Below, piece by piece: positions 49,574 through 58,541 of a stretch of DNA of 64,000 bases; positions within the stretch are counted from its first letter, which is position 1; each line of letters opens with the position of its first letter. The notes under the pieces are model-generated. The model was given only the letters and a program-made list of their open reading frames with translations, did no database searches and was not told the DNA's origin. Origin of the DNA: Streptomyces sp. Ru71 (lineage in GTDB: Bacteria > Actinomycetota > Actinomycetes > Streptomycetales > Streptomycetaceae); contig NZ_PQSS01000032.1 in NCBI RefSeq assembly GCF_002920535.1, positions 17,837 to 81,836 of the forward strand, written 5' to 3'. The translations under genes were made by a program, and so were the position numbers.

Positions 49574-51607
49574 TCAGCCGCGCAGCGTCTGGCGGAGGTG
49601 GGCCGGGTCCGTGGTGGGGGCGTCGCAGGTGAAGTTTCGGCAGACGTAGGCCGTGGGGGCGTCCGAGCGCAGGGGGCGGTCGGCGAGCAGGGGGAACTCG
49701 TCGCTGTCCGGGGTGCCGTAGGCGACGACCGCGCCGGGGGCGGTGCCGAGGAGGGCGGTGCGGTGCAGGGTGCGGGCGGCCGGGTCGTCCGTCGACGCGC
49801 CGACGACCGCCACCTCGCGCGGGCCGTCGAGGCGGGCCTCGGCGACGGCGAGCCCCCAGCCGATGAAGCGCGGCACGCGCGGGCCGAGCGCCTTGACCAC
49901 CCCGAGCGCCTTCTCGGCGGCGCTGCGGTGCGGCTCGGAGCCGGTGTGGGCGGCGTAGCTCAGCAGGGCGCCCGCGGCGGCGGTCCAGCCGGAGGGGGTC
50001 GCGTTGTCCGTCGGGTCCTGCGGCCGGCGGATCAGCCGCTCGGCGTCGGCCGCCGTGTCGTAGAGGGAACCGGAGTCGGGGTCGATGAAGCGGGCCAGGA
50101 CGTGGTCGAGGAGGAAGCCGGCGAAGTCCAGCCAGACGCCCTCGCCGGTGACGGACGCGAGCGCCAGGAAGCCCTCGGCGACGTCGGCGTAGTCCTCCAG
50201 TACGCCGCTGTGGGCGCCGGCCTGCCCGTCCTTGCTGGTGCGGCCCAGCCGGGCGTGGTCGTCCAGGTGCAGCCGGACCAGCAGGTCGGCGGCGCCGAGG
50301 GCGGCGTCGATCAGGTCGGGCCGGTCGAAGTAGGCGCCGGTCTCGGCGAGCGCGGCGATGGCGAGCCCGTTCCAGGCGGCGACGACCTTGTCGTCCCGGC
50401 CGGGGGCGGGCCGCCCGGCGCGGGCGTCGAGCAGCCGCTGCCTGATGCCGTCGATCCGCCCGGCGTCGAACACGCCCTCCGTCTGCGGGAGTTGCAGGAC
50501 GGAGGCGCCCTCCTCGAAGGTGCCCTCCTCGGTCACCCCGAAGTACTGGGCGGCGAGGTCGGCGTCGTCCTCGCCGAGCACCTCGCGCAGCTGCTGAGGC
50601 GTCCACACGTAGTACGCGCCCTCGACGTGCCTGCCGGTGCCGTCGTCGCTGTCGGCGTCCAGCGCGGAGGCGAACCCGCCCTCGGCGGTGCGCAGTTCGC
50701 GGACCATGAAGTCGGCCGTCTCCAGCGCGACCCGCCGGGCGAGCTCCGAGCCGGTGGACCGCCACAGATGCGCATAGACACGGCACAAAAGGGCGTTATC
50801 GTACAACATCTTCTCAAAGTGGGGTACGACCCAGTCCCGGTCCACGGAGTAGCGCGCGAAGCCGCCGCCGAGCTGGTCGTAGATCCCGCCCCGGGCCATC
50901 CGCTCGCAGGTGTCCTGCGCCATCTGCAGCGCACCCTCGGAACCGGTGCGGGCGTGGTGGCGCAGCAGGAACTCCAGCACCATGGACGGCGGGAACTTCG
51001 GCGCCCCGCCGAACCCGCCGCGCTGCGGGTCGTACTCCCGGGTGAGCCCGAGCAGGGCCTGCCCCAGCTCCTGCTCGCCGGGCGCGGCCACCTCGTCGTA
51101 GGCGATCTCCCGCGCGGACAGGTCGCGGACGATCTTCCCGGCGACCTCGGCGACCTCCTCGCGCCGGTCGGTCCACGCCTGGTGGACCCCCTCCAGCACC
51201 TGCCGGAAGGACGGCATGCCGTGCCGGGGCGCGGGCGGGAAGTAGGTGCCGAAGTAGAACGGCTCGGCGTCGGGCGTGAGGAACACCGTCATGGGCCAGC
51301 CGCCCTGCCCGGTGGCCGCCTGCACGGCCTCCATGTAGACGGCGTCCACATCGGGGCGTTCCTCGCGGTCGACCTTGACGCTGACGAAGTGCTCGTTCAG
51401 GTAGTCCGCGGTGTCCTGGTCCTCGAACGACTCGTGCGCCATGACGTGGCACCAGTGGCAGCTGCTGTATCCGACGCTCAGCAGCACCGGCACACCCCGC
51501 TCGCGCGCCTCCTCGAAGGCCTCGGCGGCCCAGGGCCACCAGTCGACCGGGTTGTCGGCGTGCTGGAGGAGGTACGGGGACGTCTCATGCGCCAGTCGGT
51601 TCGGCAT
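49574..51607 (-). CDS. thioredoxin-domain protein DUF255 (spermatogenesis-associated 20/YyaL type)
   Basis: 677 residues from ATG 51607 (GGAG six bases upstream). N-terminal thioredoxin-like domain (10-180) with CHWC at 50-53 (SVGYSSCHWCHVMAHESF), then a GH-like alpha/alpha toroid (about 220-640: GGIYDQLGGGFARYSVDRDW). The family is conserved in all domains of life; catalysis is not fixed, though a redox or cellobiose-epimerase-like activity has been suggested. The full family length is present, no TM or signal. Divergent from the STAND gene with about 240 bases between. Confidence 0.92.
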   Translation of the reverse strand: MPNRLAHETSPYLLQHADNPVDWWPWAAEAFEEARERGVPVLLSVGYSSCHWCHVMAHESFEDQDTADYLNEHFVSVKVDREERPDVDAVYMEAVQAATGQGGWPMTVFLTPDAEPFYFGTYFPPAPRHGMPSFRQVLEGVHQAWTDRREEVAEVAGKIVRDLSAREIAYDEVAAPGEQELGQALLGLTREYDPQRGGFGGAPKFPPSMVLEFLLRHHARTGSEGALQMAQDTCERMARGGIYDQLGGGFARYSVDRDWVVPHFEKMLYDNALLCRVYAHLWRSTGSELARRVALETADFMVRELRTAEGGFASALDADSDDGTGRHVEGAYYVWTPQQLREVLGEDDADLAAQYFGVTEEGTFEEGASVLQLPQTEGVFDAGRIDGIRQRLLDARAGRPAPGRDDKVVAAWNGLAIAALAETGAYFDRPDLIDAALGAADLLVRLHLDDHARLGRTSKDGQAGAHSGVLEDYADVAEGFLALASVTGEGVWLDFAGFLLDHVLARFIDPDSGSLYDTAADAERLIRRPQDPTDNATPSGWTAAAGALLSYAAHTGSEPHRSAAEKALGVVKALGPRVPRFIGWGLAVAEARLDGPREVAVVGASTDDPAARTLHRTALLGTAPGAVVAYGTPDSDEFPLLADRPLRSDAPTAYVCRNFTCDAPTTDPAHLRQTLRG

Positions 51608-51850
51608 GGTCTCCATCCTGCCGCAGTACCCCGGGCGGGCGCGCATCACGACTCCCCCGCCGTATCGCGCGGCCCACCCGAGGGGCGGTCGTGCACATGC
51701 CAACCGATACGGGAAGGCGGACGTCAGCCGCCCGCGTGTGCCCCGGCGCGGCCCGCCCGCCCGCCGCGTGATCAGCACCGCCCCTCGCGCTCGCGGCCGG
51801 GGCGAAGGACACTCGTGGGCAAGGGAGTTGCCTACGGAGGGGGACGAGGC

Positions 51851-54800
51851 GTGCTGAGCAACCATCGGGCGGAGGCCGAGCGGCTCCTGGCACGGGCCGT
51901 GGAGGAGGAGGTACGCCGGTCCGGCGGGCAGATCGACGGGCAGGTGCTGCTCGGACGGGCCCGCGCCGAGCTGGACACCATCGCGCGGACGTCCGCCGAG
52001 GAGTACCGGGCCTACACCCGGGCACTGGAGGAGGCCGAGGCCGGACGCACCGGCCTGAGACAGCGCTACGCCCAGCAGGGCGGCACAACTCCCCTGCTGG
52101 TGGCGGCCGTCGCCGCCGTCGCCGCCACGGCCGCCGACCTCGCCCTGGGCACCGGCGCCGGCACCGCCGTCGGCGCCGGGGTGACGGCCGGCGTGGCGGG
52201 CGCGGCGGCCACCGTGGTGAAGGCGCTCGGCACGCACCTGCCCGCCGCCCACCACCGCGCCGGCGCCGCGAGCCAGCCCGGCGGACCGGAACAGCTGCGG
52301 CTGCAGTGGCTGACGGCACTGGAGGTGCGCGGCATCCGCCCGTTCCTGGACCAGCAGCGGGTGCTGGCCGCCTCCACCGGTCCGGTCGGCAAGCAGAAGG
52401 GGCCGCAGCTGCGCGGCGCGGACAAGAGCGCGGCGGCCCGGGGGCGCACCGCGCTGGAGCAGTCGTTCGGCCAACTCCCGGAGGCGGACGGCCCCTTCGC
52501 GGGGCGCCGGGCCGAGCTGGCCAGGATCCGGCAGTGGGTGCAGGCGGCCCGCGCCGCCACCCGCACCGAGCCGACCGTCGTCGTCCTGCACGGAGAGCCC
52601 GGCAGCGGCCGCACCACGCTCGCGGTGCGCGCCGCGCACGATGTGCGGGACCACTTCCGCGGGGCGTGCGTGGTCGACCTGCGCGGGGACAGCCCGGGCG
52701 AGCCGCCGCTGTCCACCCGCGACGCCCTGCTGCATCTGCTCAACCGGCTCGGCGCACCCCGCGAGCAGCTGCTCTTCCGTGAGCGCTCCTCCCCCGACCA
52801 GCAGGTCAAACGGCTCGGTGAGCTGTACCGCCGGCATCTGGCCGGGGTGGCGGTCACCGTGATCCTGGACGACGCGAGCGACCCCGCCCAGGTGCGCGCC
52901 CTGATCCCGGAGCGCTCCGACAGCCTCGTCCTGGTCACCGCCCGCACGCCGCTCGCCCTGCCCGACGACCTCGACGCCCGCGTGCACCACCTCCCCGTCG
53001 AGGCGCTGGACGCGGCCGGCGCGGAGGAGCTGCTGAGCGCCGCCGCCGAGGACAGCTCGGGACCGTACGACGCCGAGTCCACCGAACGCGTCCGCGAGCT
53101 GTGCGGGGCGCTGCCGCTCGCGCTGCGCATCGCGGGCTCGGCGCTCGGCCCGCGCTCCCCCCGGCAGCTGGCGGGCGACCTCGGCGCGTACGGCCCGGTC
53201 GAGCCGGTCGAGCGGGCCCTGTGGCTGCGCTACACCGACCAGGGCGAGCAGCCGCGCCGGCTGCTGCGCCGTCTGGCGCTGGCCGGACGCGCCTCCCTCG
53301 GCGCGGCGGCGGCCGCCGCCCTGCTGTCCACCGACCGCGCGGAGGCCGCCCGGCATCTGACCACGCTCGCCCGGGCGGGCCTGATCGACCATGTGCGCGG
53401 CAGCCGCTACCGGCTGCACGACCTGGTGCGCTCCTTCGCGCAGGCCCGCCTGCTGGACGAGGAGGACCCCGCCGAGCGCACGGCCGCGCAGGAACGGCTG
53501 ATTCTCAGCTATGCCGACCTCGCGGACTCGGTGCTGCGGCTGGTCGACGGCAACGTCTCCACCCGCTCGGACCGGTTCAGCCCGCACGGCTTCACCTCGC
53601 TGGACGAGGCGCTGCGCTGGCTGGACGACGAGTCCAGCTTCATCACCGCCACGCTGCGGCACGCCGAGGGCGTCGACCAGCGGGCGGTGCTGAACCTGCT
53701 GGGCGCGCTGTGCGACTACTGCCTGCTGCGCGGCGACCTGTACCGGCTGGGCGAGATCAGCGAGCTGGCGCAGAGCGTCGACCAGGGGTTGCTGATCCGC
53801 TCGGTGCAGTGGCGCACCGGCATCGCGGCCCGCCAGCTCGGCGAGCTGGACAAGGCGCGCACCACGCTGACGTCCGTGGTCGACCTGTACCGGCAGGCCC
53901 ACCACGACGCGGGCGCCGCGCGCGCCCTGTGCTCGCTGGGCATCACCCTGCACCACCAGGGCAGCCTCACCGAGGCCGCCGCCAAGCTGCGCGAGGCGCT
54001 GGACCTGCAGGCGGCACCGGAGCTGGCCACCGACCGGGCCTGGACGATGCACGCGCTGGCCGCCGTCGAACGCGACCGGGGCCGGCCCGCCGAGGCCCTC
54101 GCCCTGCTGGAGGAGTCCCTGGTCCTGCACCGCGAGGGCGGCTCGGTGCACGGCGAGGCGTGGGCGCACTTCCAGCTCGGCCAGCTGGGGCTGCGCATGG
54201 GTGACGTACCGCGCGCCGACGGCGATCTGCGCCGGGCGCTGGAGCTGTACGGCCGGACCCGTGACGCGCGCGGCGAGGCGTGGGCGATGACCCAGCTGGC
54301 CCGCGCCCGGCTCGTCGACGGGGACGCCGCCGAGGCCGTGGACGCGCTGCGCCGGGCCGCCTCACGGCACCGGGAGAACGAGGACGCGCGCGGTGAGGCG
54401 TGGACGCTGTACTACCTGGGCCAGGCCCTGGAGGAGACCGGCGACCTCGACCGGGCGGTGCGCGAGCTGGAGCGGGCCCGGACGATGTTCTCCCGGATGC
54501 GGGACGTGTACGGCCTGGCCTGCGCCCGGCACCACTCGGCGCGGGTCACCCGGGACCAGCGGGCGGCGCAGACCGGCAGCCTGCGCAACTCCGGGTTCGC
54601 CCGGCAGCTGCTGGTGGACGCCCGCGCCGACTTCCAGCGCATCGGCGTCGCCCACGGCGAGGCGTGGACCTGCCTGGAACTGGCCGTGGTGGACGCGGGC
54701 AACGCGCGCACCCCGCAGGCGCTGGCGCTGTGCGACGAGGCCGCCGGCCTGTTCGCCTCCTACGGCGACCGGCGCGGCGAGGACTGGGCGCGCTTCCTGC

Positions 54801-55057
54801 GCTGCACCCTGCTGCCGTACGCGGCGCCCGGCGGCGTGGAGGTGGGCACGGCGGTGGCGCAGGAGGAGCTGGCCCAGCTGGCCCGCGCCTCCCACCCCGC
54901 ACGGGACGAGAAGCTCGGCGACTACCTGGAGGCGTTCCAGCTGCTGCTGGAGCGGGGCGTCACCCTGGAGGCGGGCTGGCAGGCCTGGCGTCTGGGCATG
55001 ACGCCGGACCGCCACGCCCGGGAGGTGATGGGGGTGACGGTCCCGGCCCACGGCTGA
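51851..55057 (+). CDS. STAND NTPase with NB-ARC-like domain and TPR repeats
   Basis: 1068 residues from GTG 51851 (GGAGGGGGACGAGGC upstream). N-terminal helical effector-like region (1-75), one hydrophobic stretch (81-125: LLVAAVAAVAATAADLALG) able to form a membrane hairpin, NB-ARC-type ATPase (about 210-560) with Walker A GEPGSGRTT (248-256) and Walker B VTVILDD (335-341), then about eight TPR repeats (about 620-1000: GIAARQLGELDKARTTLTSV, GEAWAHFQLGQLGLRMGDVP, GEAWTLYYLGQALEETGDLD). The Walker A Lys is Arg. STAND proteins with TPRs are regulators or antiphage/death-type sensors. No recognised effector domain. Confidence 0.9.
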   Translation: MLSNHRAEAERLLARAVEEEVRRSGGQIDGQVLLGRARAELDTIARTSAEEYRAYTRALEEAEAGRTGLRQRYAQQGGTTPLLVAAVAAVAATAADLALGTGAGTAVGAGVTAGVAGAAATVVKALGTHLPAAHHRAGAASQPGGPEQLRLQWLTALEVRGIRPFLDQQRVLAASTGPVGKQKGPQLRGADKSAAARGRTALEQSFGQLPEADGPFAGRRAELARIRQWVQAARAATRTEPTVVVLHGEPGSGRTTLAVRAAHDVRDHFRGACVVDLRGDSPGEPPLSTRDALLHLLNRLGAPREQLLFRERSSPDQQVKRLGELYRRHLAGVAVTVILDDASDPAQVRALIPERSDSLVLVTARTPLALPDDLDARVHHLPVEALDAAGAEELLSAAAEDSSGPYDAESTERVRELCGALPLALRIAGSALGPRSPRQLAGDLGAYGPVEPVERALWLRYTDQGEQPRRLLRRLALAGRASLGAAAAAALLSTDRAEAARHLTTLARAGLIDHVRGSRYRLHDLVRSFAQARLLDEEDPAERTAAQERLILSYADLADSVLRLVDGNVSTRSDRFSPHGFTSLDEALRWLDDESSFITATLRHAEGVDQRAVLNLLGALCDYCLLRGDLYRLGEISELAQSVDQGLLIRSVQWRTGIAARQLGELDKARTTLTSVVDLYRQAHHDAGAARALCSLGITLHHQGSLTEAAAKLREALDLQAAPELATDRAWTMHALAAVERDRGRPAEALALLEESLVLHREGGSVHGEAWAHFQLGQLGLRMGDVPRADGDLRRALELYGRTRDARGEAWAMTQLARARLVDGDAAEAVDALRRAASRHRENEDARGEAWTLYYLGQALEETGDLDRAVRELERARTMFSRMRDVYGLACARHHSARVTRDQRAAQTGSLRNSGFARQLLVDARADFQRIGVAHGEAWTCLELAVVDAGNARTPQALALCDEAAGLFASYGDRRGEDWARFLRCTLLPYAAPGGVEVGTAVAQEELAQLARASHPARDEKLGDYLEAFQLLLERGVTLEAGWQAWRLGMTPDRHAREVMGVTVPAHG

Positions 55058-55140
55058 ACCGCCGGCCGGACCGGCACCGGCCTGCCCCGTACGAGGCGGG
55101 CCGGCACCCGGGGCCGGCACCCGGCCGCAGCGGGCCGGGG

Positions 55141-55193
55141 CCGGTCAGCCCTGCGGGGCTCGGCCTCCGGTCAGCCCTGTTGGGGCTTGGCCT
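55141..55193. repeat. 26-27 bp imperfect tandem duplication at a gene 3' end
   Basis: Two consecutive copies of CCGGTCAGCCCTG.. (55141-55166 and 55167-55193) differing by one base indel and two substitutions. The right copy contains the stop of the small membrane protein gene. Confidence 0.65.
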
Positions 55194-55431
55194 GGCGGGA
55201 GGCCCGGCCCTTGCCCTTCGGCCCGCCGGCGTCCGCCTCCGGGTCGGCGGGCTCCTGGAAGTCGACCTTGCCCATGTGCTTGTTCATGGACTTCATCAGG
55301 GCCCACACCGCCAGGGCCATCGCCGCGAAGACGATGAAGCCGAGGACGCCGGGGGTCACCTTGTCCTTGTCGAAGCTGTCGGCGGCGACGGGGAGAAGGT
55401 GCGTCACGGCCAGGCTCACGCTTGCGCTCAT
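55171..55431 (-). CDS. small single-TM membrane protein next to mca
   Basis: 86 residues from ATG 55431 (ATG 55440 is in-frame, would overlap mca). N-terminal extracytoplasmic segment, one TM (GVLGFIVFAAMALAVWALMK), then a Lys/Pro/Glu-rich cytoplasmic tail (SMNKHMGKVDFQEPADPEAD) ending in Lys/Gly repeats. It follows mca with one base between TGA and ATG, so it is co-translated with it. Unknown function; perhaps a membrane partner of the mycothiol system. Confidence 0.75.
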   Translation of the reverse strand: MSASVSLAVTHLLPVAADSFDKDKVTPGVLGFIVFAAMALAVWALMKSMNKHMGKVDFQEPADPEADAGGPKGKGRASRQAKPQQG

Positions 55432-55432
55432 G

Positions 55433-56314
55433 TCAGGCATTGTCGCGGATGCCCGCAAAGAGGTCGTCCTCGGGGAGGGAGGTATCGACGAGCGACTTCG
55501 CCAGCTCGTACTCCTCCGTCGGCCAGACCTCCTTCTGCAGCTCCAGCGGCACCCGGAACCAGCCACCGTCCGGGTCGATCTGCGTACGGTGCGCGATGAG
55601 CGCCTTGTCGCGGATCTCGAAGAAGTCGGCGCACGGGATGTGCGTGGTCAGCGTGCGCTCGGGCCGGTCCGACTCGTCCCACCGCTTGAGCCACTCGCCG
55701 TAGGGGGACTCCAGCCCCCGGTCGAGGAGCGCCTTGTGCAGCGCCTCGGTCCGCTGCCGGTTGAAGCCCTGGTTGTAGTACAGCTTCAGCGGCTGGTAGG
55801 CCGGGCCGTACTCGGCCTCGGGGAACTTCTCGGTGTCCGCCGCGCCCTCGAACGCCACCATCGAGATCTTGTGCGTCATGATGTGGTCGGGGTGCGGGTA
55901 GCCGCCGTTCTCGTCGTAGGTGGTGATCACCTGCGGACGGAAGGAGCGGATCTGCTTCACCAGCTCCCCGGCCGCGTGGTCCACGTCCTCCAGCGCGAAG
56001 CAGCCCTCCGGCAGCGGCGGCAGCGGGTCGCCCTCGGGCAGCCCGGAGTCGACGAAGCCGAGCCACTCCTGCTTCACGCCGAGGATCTCGCGGGCCTCGT
56101 CCATCTCCTTGCGGCGGACCTCGTGGATGTTCTCCTCGATGTACTTGTCGCCCTGGAGCTTGGGGTTGAGGATGGAGCCGCGCTCCCCACCCGTGCAGGT
56201 CACGACCAGCACGTCCACCCCCTCCGACACGTACTTGGCCATGGTGGCCGCGCCCTTGCTCGACTCGTCGTCGGGATGGGCGTGCACGGCCATCAGTCGC
56301 AGCTGGTCAGTCAA
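55433..56314 (-). CDS. mca: mycothiol S-conjugate amidase
   Basis: 293 residues from TTG 56314 (CCGAGGATTG upstream). LmbE/PIG-L family metalloamidase: zinc motif AHPDDE at 12-17 and HPDH at 141-144. Mca cleaves S-conjugates of mycothiol to release a mercapturic acid and GlcN-Ins, detoxifying electrophiles and antibiotics. The blocks ENGGYPHPDHI and YNQGFNRQRTEAL are diagnostic of Mca rather than MshB. TTG is rare but the only good start at this site. Followed by the small membrane gene and preceded by no operon partner. Confidence 0.95.
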   Translation of the reverse strand: MTDQLRLMAVHAHPDDESSKGAATMAKYVSEGVDVLVVTCTGGERGSILNPKLQGDKYIEENIHEVRRKEMDEAREILGVKQEWLGFVDSGLPEGDPLPPLPEGCFALEDVDHAAGELVKQIRSFRPQVITTYDENGGYPHPDHIMTHKISMVAFEGAADTEKFPEAEYGPAYQPLKLYYNQGFNRQRTEALHKALLDRGLESPYGEWLKRWDESDRPERTLTTHIPCADFFEIRDKALIAHRTQIDPDGGWFRVPLELQKEVWPTEEYELAKSLVDTSLPEDDLFAGIRDNA

Positions 56315-56536
56315 GACTCAATCCTCGGTTAAGTCGGCGCCCCGGTGTCCGCGGGGGCGATTCAACGTGTCGTCCCGGAGGGACGTCCTACAGGGGCGGT
56401 GGTCGGGTGGCGGGCGGGCGGCTTCTATAGTGACCGAATCGGGCGGCGAATAATTCCGGGCCCGGCCGCGGGCGTCCTTTTACGGACGCGTCCGTCCGCC
56501 CGCCCGTCCCGCCGAGGGCCAGCCGAGAGGACGATC

Positions 56537-56935
56537 ATGAGTACGGCGAGCACACAGCTTCCGCAGGGGCGCTACGGCCGCTCCTCGGACGTGCGCACCG
56601 ACCGCACCCTGAAGATCGTCGGCTCCGTGCTGGGCGCGGTGCTGCTCGCGGTGGTCGGCTGGTTCGGCTGGCACTACGTCGCCGGCACCGCCATCAGCGC
56701 CCAGGTGATCACCTTCCAGGCCACCGACAACGCGGTGCGGGTGCATCTGGAGGTCCACAAGGACGCCGGCACCGCCGGCTACTGCACCCTGCGCTCGCAG
56801 TCGGCGGACGGCACGGAGGTCGGCCGGGCCGACTTCCGCTTCTCCGGGTCGGACACCCGCGTCGACCAGGTCGTCACGCTGCGTACGACCGCGCGCGGCA
56901 CGACGGCCGAGCTGCTGGGCTGCCACAGCGACTGA
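56537..56935 (+). CDS. DUF4307 family membrane protein
   Basis: 132 residues from ATG 56537 (GAGAGGACG upstream). Cytoplasmic N-terminus (30 residues), one TM (IVGSVLGAVLLAVVGWFGW), then a small beta-rich domain (ISAQVITFQATDNAVRVHLE, TAGYCTLRSQSADGTEVGR) that recalls bacterial DUF4307, conserved in actinobacteria next to mca and greA. Probably an envelope protein; function unknown. Divergent from mca. Confidence 0.88.
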   Translation: MSTASTQLPQGRYGRSSDVRTDRTLKIVGSVLGAVLLAVVGWFGWHYVAGTAISAQVITFQATDNAVRVHLEVHKDAGTAGYCTLRSQSADGTEVGRADFRFSGSDTRVDQVVTLRTTARGTTAELLGCHSD

Positions 56936-57112
56936 CATCGCCCGCCACCACCCGGAATGCGTAGGCCGTGACCTGCGTTGACGTAAATTGAGCGGCTTAT
57001 GTCCTCCCCCTTTGCCCGGTGAATTGTTAGGCTCGTGGTTTCGCCCATCCATGAGGGAACATTCTTCTGGGTAGGGCGATGCTTTGTATCCCAGTACCTA
57101 CGAGGAGCACCT

Positions 57113-57610
57113 GTGACCCAGACCAGCGAGAACGTCACCTGGCTGACTCAGGAGGCGTACAACAAGCTCAGGGCTGAGCTTGAGTACCTTACTGGTCCCG
57201 CGCGTGCGGAGATCTCGGCGAAGATCGCCGCCGCGCGCGAGGAGGGCGACCTGCGTGAGAACGGCGGGTACCACGCGGCCAAGGAGGAGCAGGGCAAGCA
57301 GGAGCTCCGCGTGCGGCAGCTGACCCAGCTCCTTGAGAACGCCAAGGTCGGCGAGGCCCCGGCCTCCGACGGCGCGGTCGCGCCGGGCATGGTCGTGACG
57401 ATCGCCTTCGACGGTGACGAGGACGACACGCTGACCTTCCTGCTCGCCTCCCGCGAGTACGCCAGCTCCGAGATCGAGACCTACTCGCCGCAGTCCCCGC
57501 TCGGCACCGGCGTCCTCGGCCACAAGGTCGGCGACGACGCGGAGTACGAGCTGCCGAACGGCAAGAAGGCCTCGGTCCGCATCCTGAAGGCCGAGCCGTA
57601 CAACGGCTGA
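57113..57610 (+). CDS. greA: transcription elongation factor GreA
   Basis: 165 residues from GTG 57113 (GAGGAG upstream). Coiled-coil N-terminus with the acidic tip ARAEISAKIAAAREEGDLRE that enters the RNA polymerase channel to stimulate transcript cleavage, and a globular C-terminal domain with YSPQSPLGTGVLGHKVGDD. D and E of the tip (GDLRENGGY) are present. It rescues backtracked polymerase. Followed by a bidirectional terminator. Confidence 0.97.
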   Translation: MTQTSENVTWLTQEAYNKLRAELEYLTGPARAEISAKIAAAREEGDLRENGGYHAAKEEQGKQELRVRQLTQLLENAKVGEAPASDGAVAPGMVVTIAFDGDEDDTLTFLLASREYASSEIETYSPQSPLGTGVLGHKVGDDAEYELPNGKKASVRILKAEPYNG

Positions 57611-57633
57611 CGGCCCCCGCGACTGTGCCGCGC

Positions 57634-57667
57634 AAGCCCCCGGCGTCCGAAGCGACTCCGGGGGCTT
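57634..57667. terminator. bidirectional terminator between greA and the ABC permease
   Basis: Arms AAGCCCCCGG (57634-57643) and CCGGGGGCTT (57658-57667), loop of 14. It lies between two convergent genes and has an AA.. TT flank. Confidence 0.75.
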
Positions 57668-57683
57668 CGCCGTGCCCGGCGGT

Positions 57684-58541
57684 TCAGCCGGCCGCCCGGC
57701 GGTACTTGCGGACCGCCAGCGTGCGGAAGATGACGACGATCAGTACGGAGTAGATCAGCGAGGCCCACACCGGGTGCTGCATCGGCCAGGCCTCGGACTG
57801 CGACTGACCGGGATTGGCGAACAGCACACGGCAGGCCTGGGCGGTCGCGCTGAACGGGTTCCACTCCGCTATGTGCCGCAGCCACGGGGTCATGTTGCTG
57901 GTGTCGACGAACGCGTTGGAGATGAACGTGACCGGGAAGAGCCAGATCAGTCCGCCGGAGGTGGCCGCCTCGGGGGTGCGCACGGACAGGCCGATCAGCG
58001 CGCCGATCCAGGTGAAGGCGTAGCCGAGCAGGAGCAGCAGCAGGAACGCCGCGAGCACCTTGGCCGCGTTGGTGTCGCCGTTCGATCCGACCCGCCAGCC
58101 GACCAGGAGCGCGACCACGGCGAGGACGACCAGGGTCAGGGCCGTCTGCACCAGATCGGCCAGGGTGCGCCCGGTGAGGACCGCGCCACGCGCCATGGGC
58201 AGGGAGCGGAAGCGGTCGATGAGCCCCTTGTGCATGTCGTCGGCGATGCCGGCACCGGAGCTGGCGGTGGCGAAGGTGACGGTCTGCGCGAAGATGCCGG
58301 CCATCAGGAAGTTCTTGTAGTCGGTGGCGCTGGTGCTGTCGCCGATCCGCATCGACCCGCCGAAGACGTAGGTGAACAGCACCACGAACATGATGGGCTG
58401 GATCAGGCCGTAGATCAGCATCTCCGGGATCCGGGACATCCTGATCAGGTTGCGCTTGGCGACCACCAGTGAGTCGCGGACGGACTGGCTGACCGGGTTG
58501 CCCGACGGGGCCACCCGGGCGGTGTCGGTGAGGGCACTCAC
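57684..58541 (-). CDS. ABC transporter permease (DrrB type)
   Basis: 285 residues from GTG 58541. ABC-2 permease with six TM helices (IYGLIQPIMFVVLFTYVFGG, LTLVVLAVVALLVGWRVGS, FTWIGALIGLSVRT, IYSVLIVVIFRTLAV). It overlaps the ATPase stop by four bases (GTGA). Daunorubicin-exporter-type pairs export drugs and lipids; substrate unknown. The end of the gene is 17 bases from the convergent greA terminator. Confidence 0.93.
   Translation of the reverse strand: MSALTDTARVAPSGNPVSQSVRDSLVVAKRNLIRMSRIPEMLIYGLIQPIMFVVLFTYVFGGSMRIGDSTSATDYKNFLMAGIFAQTVTFATASSGAGIADDMHKGLIDRFRSLPMARGAVLTGRTLADLVQTALTLVVLAVVALLVGWRVGSNGDTNAAKVLAAFLLLLLLGYAFTWIGALIGLSVRTPEAATSGGLIWLFPVTFISNAFVDTSNMTPWLRHIAEWNPFSATAQACRVLFANPGQSQSEAWPMQHPVWASLIYSVLIVVIFRTLAVRKYRRAAG

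Noticed and set aside
49328..51850. Plus-strand upstream extension of the STAND gene frame
   Set aside because: It is antisense to the DUF255 gene and lacks a start with a ribosome site; GTG 51851 has one.
49574..54169. Very long minus-strand open frame running through the STAND gene
   Set aside because: Only the part from 51607 down has coding character. The rest is the antisense of the STAND gene, kept open by high GC.
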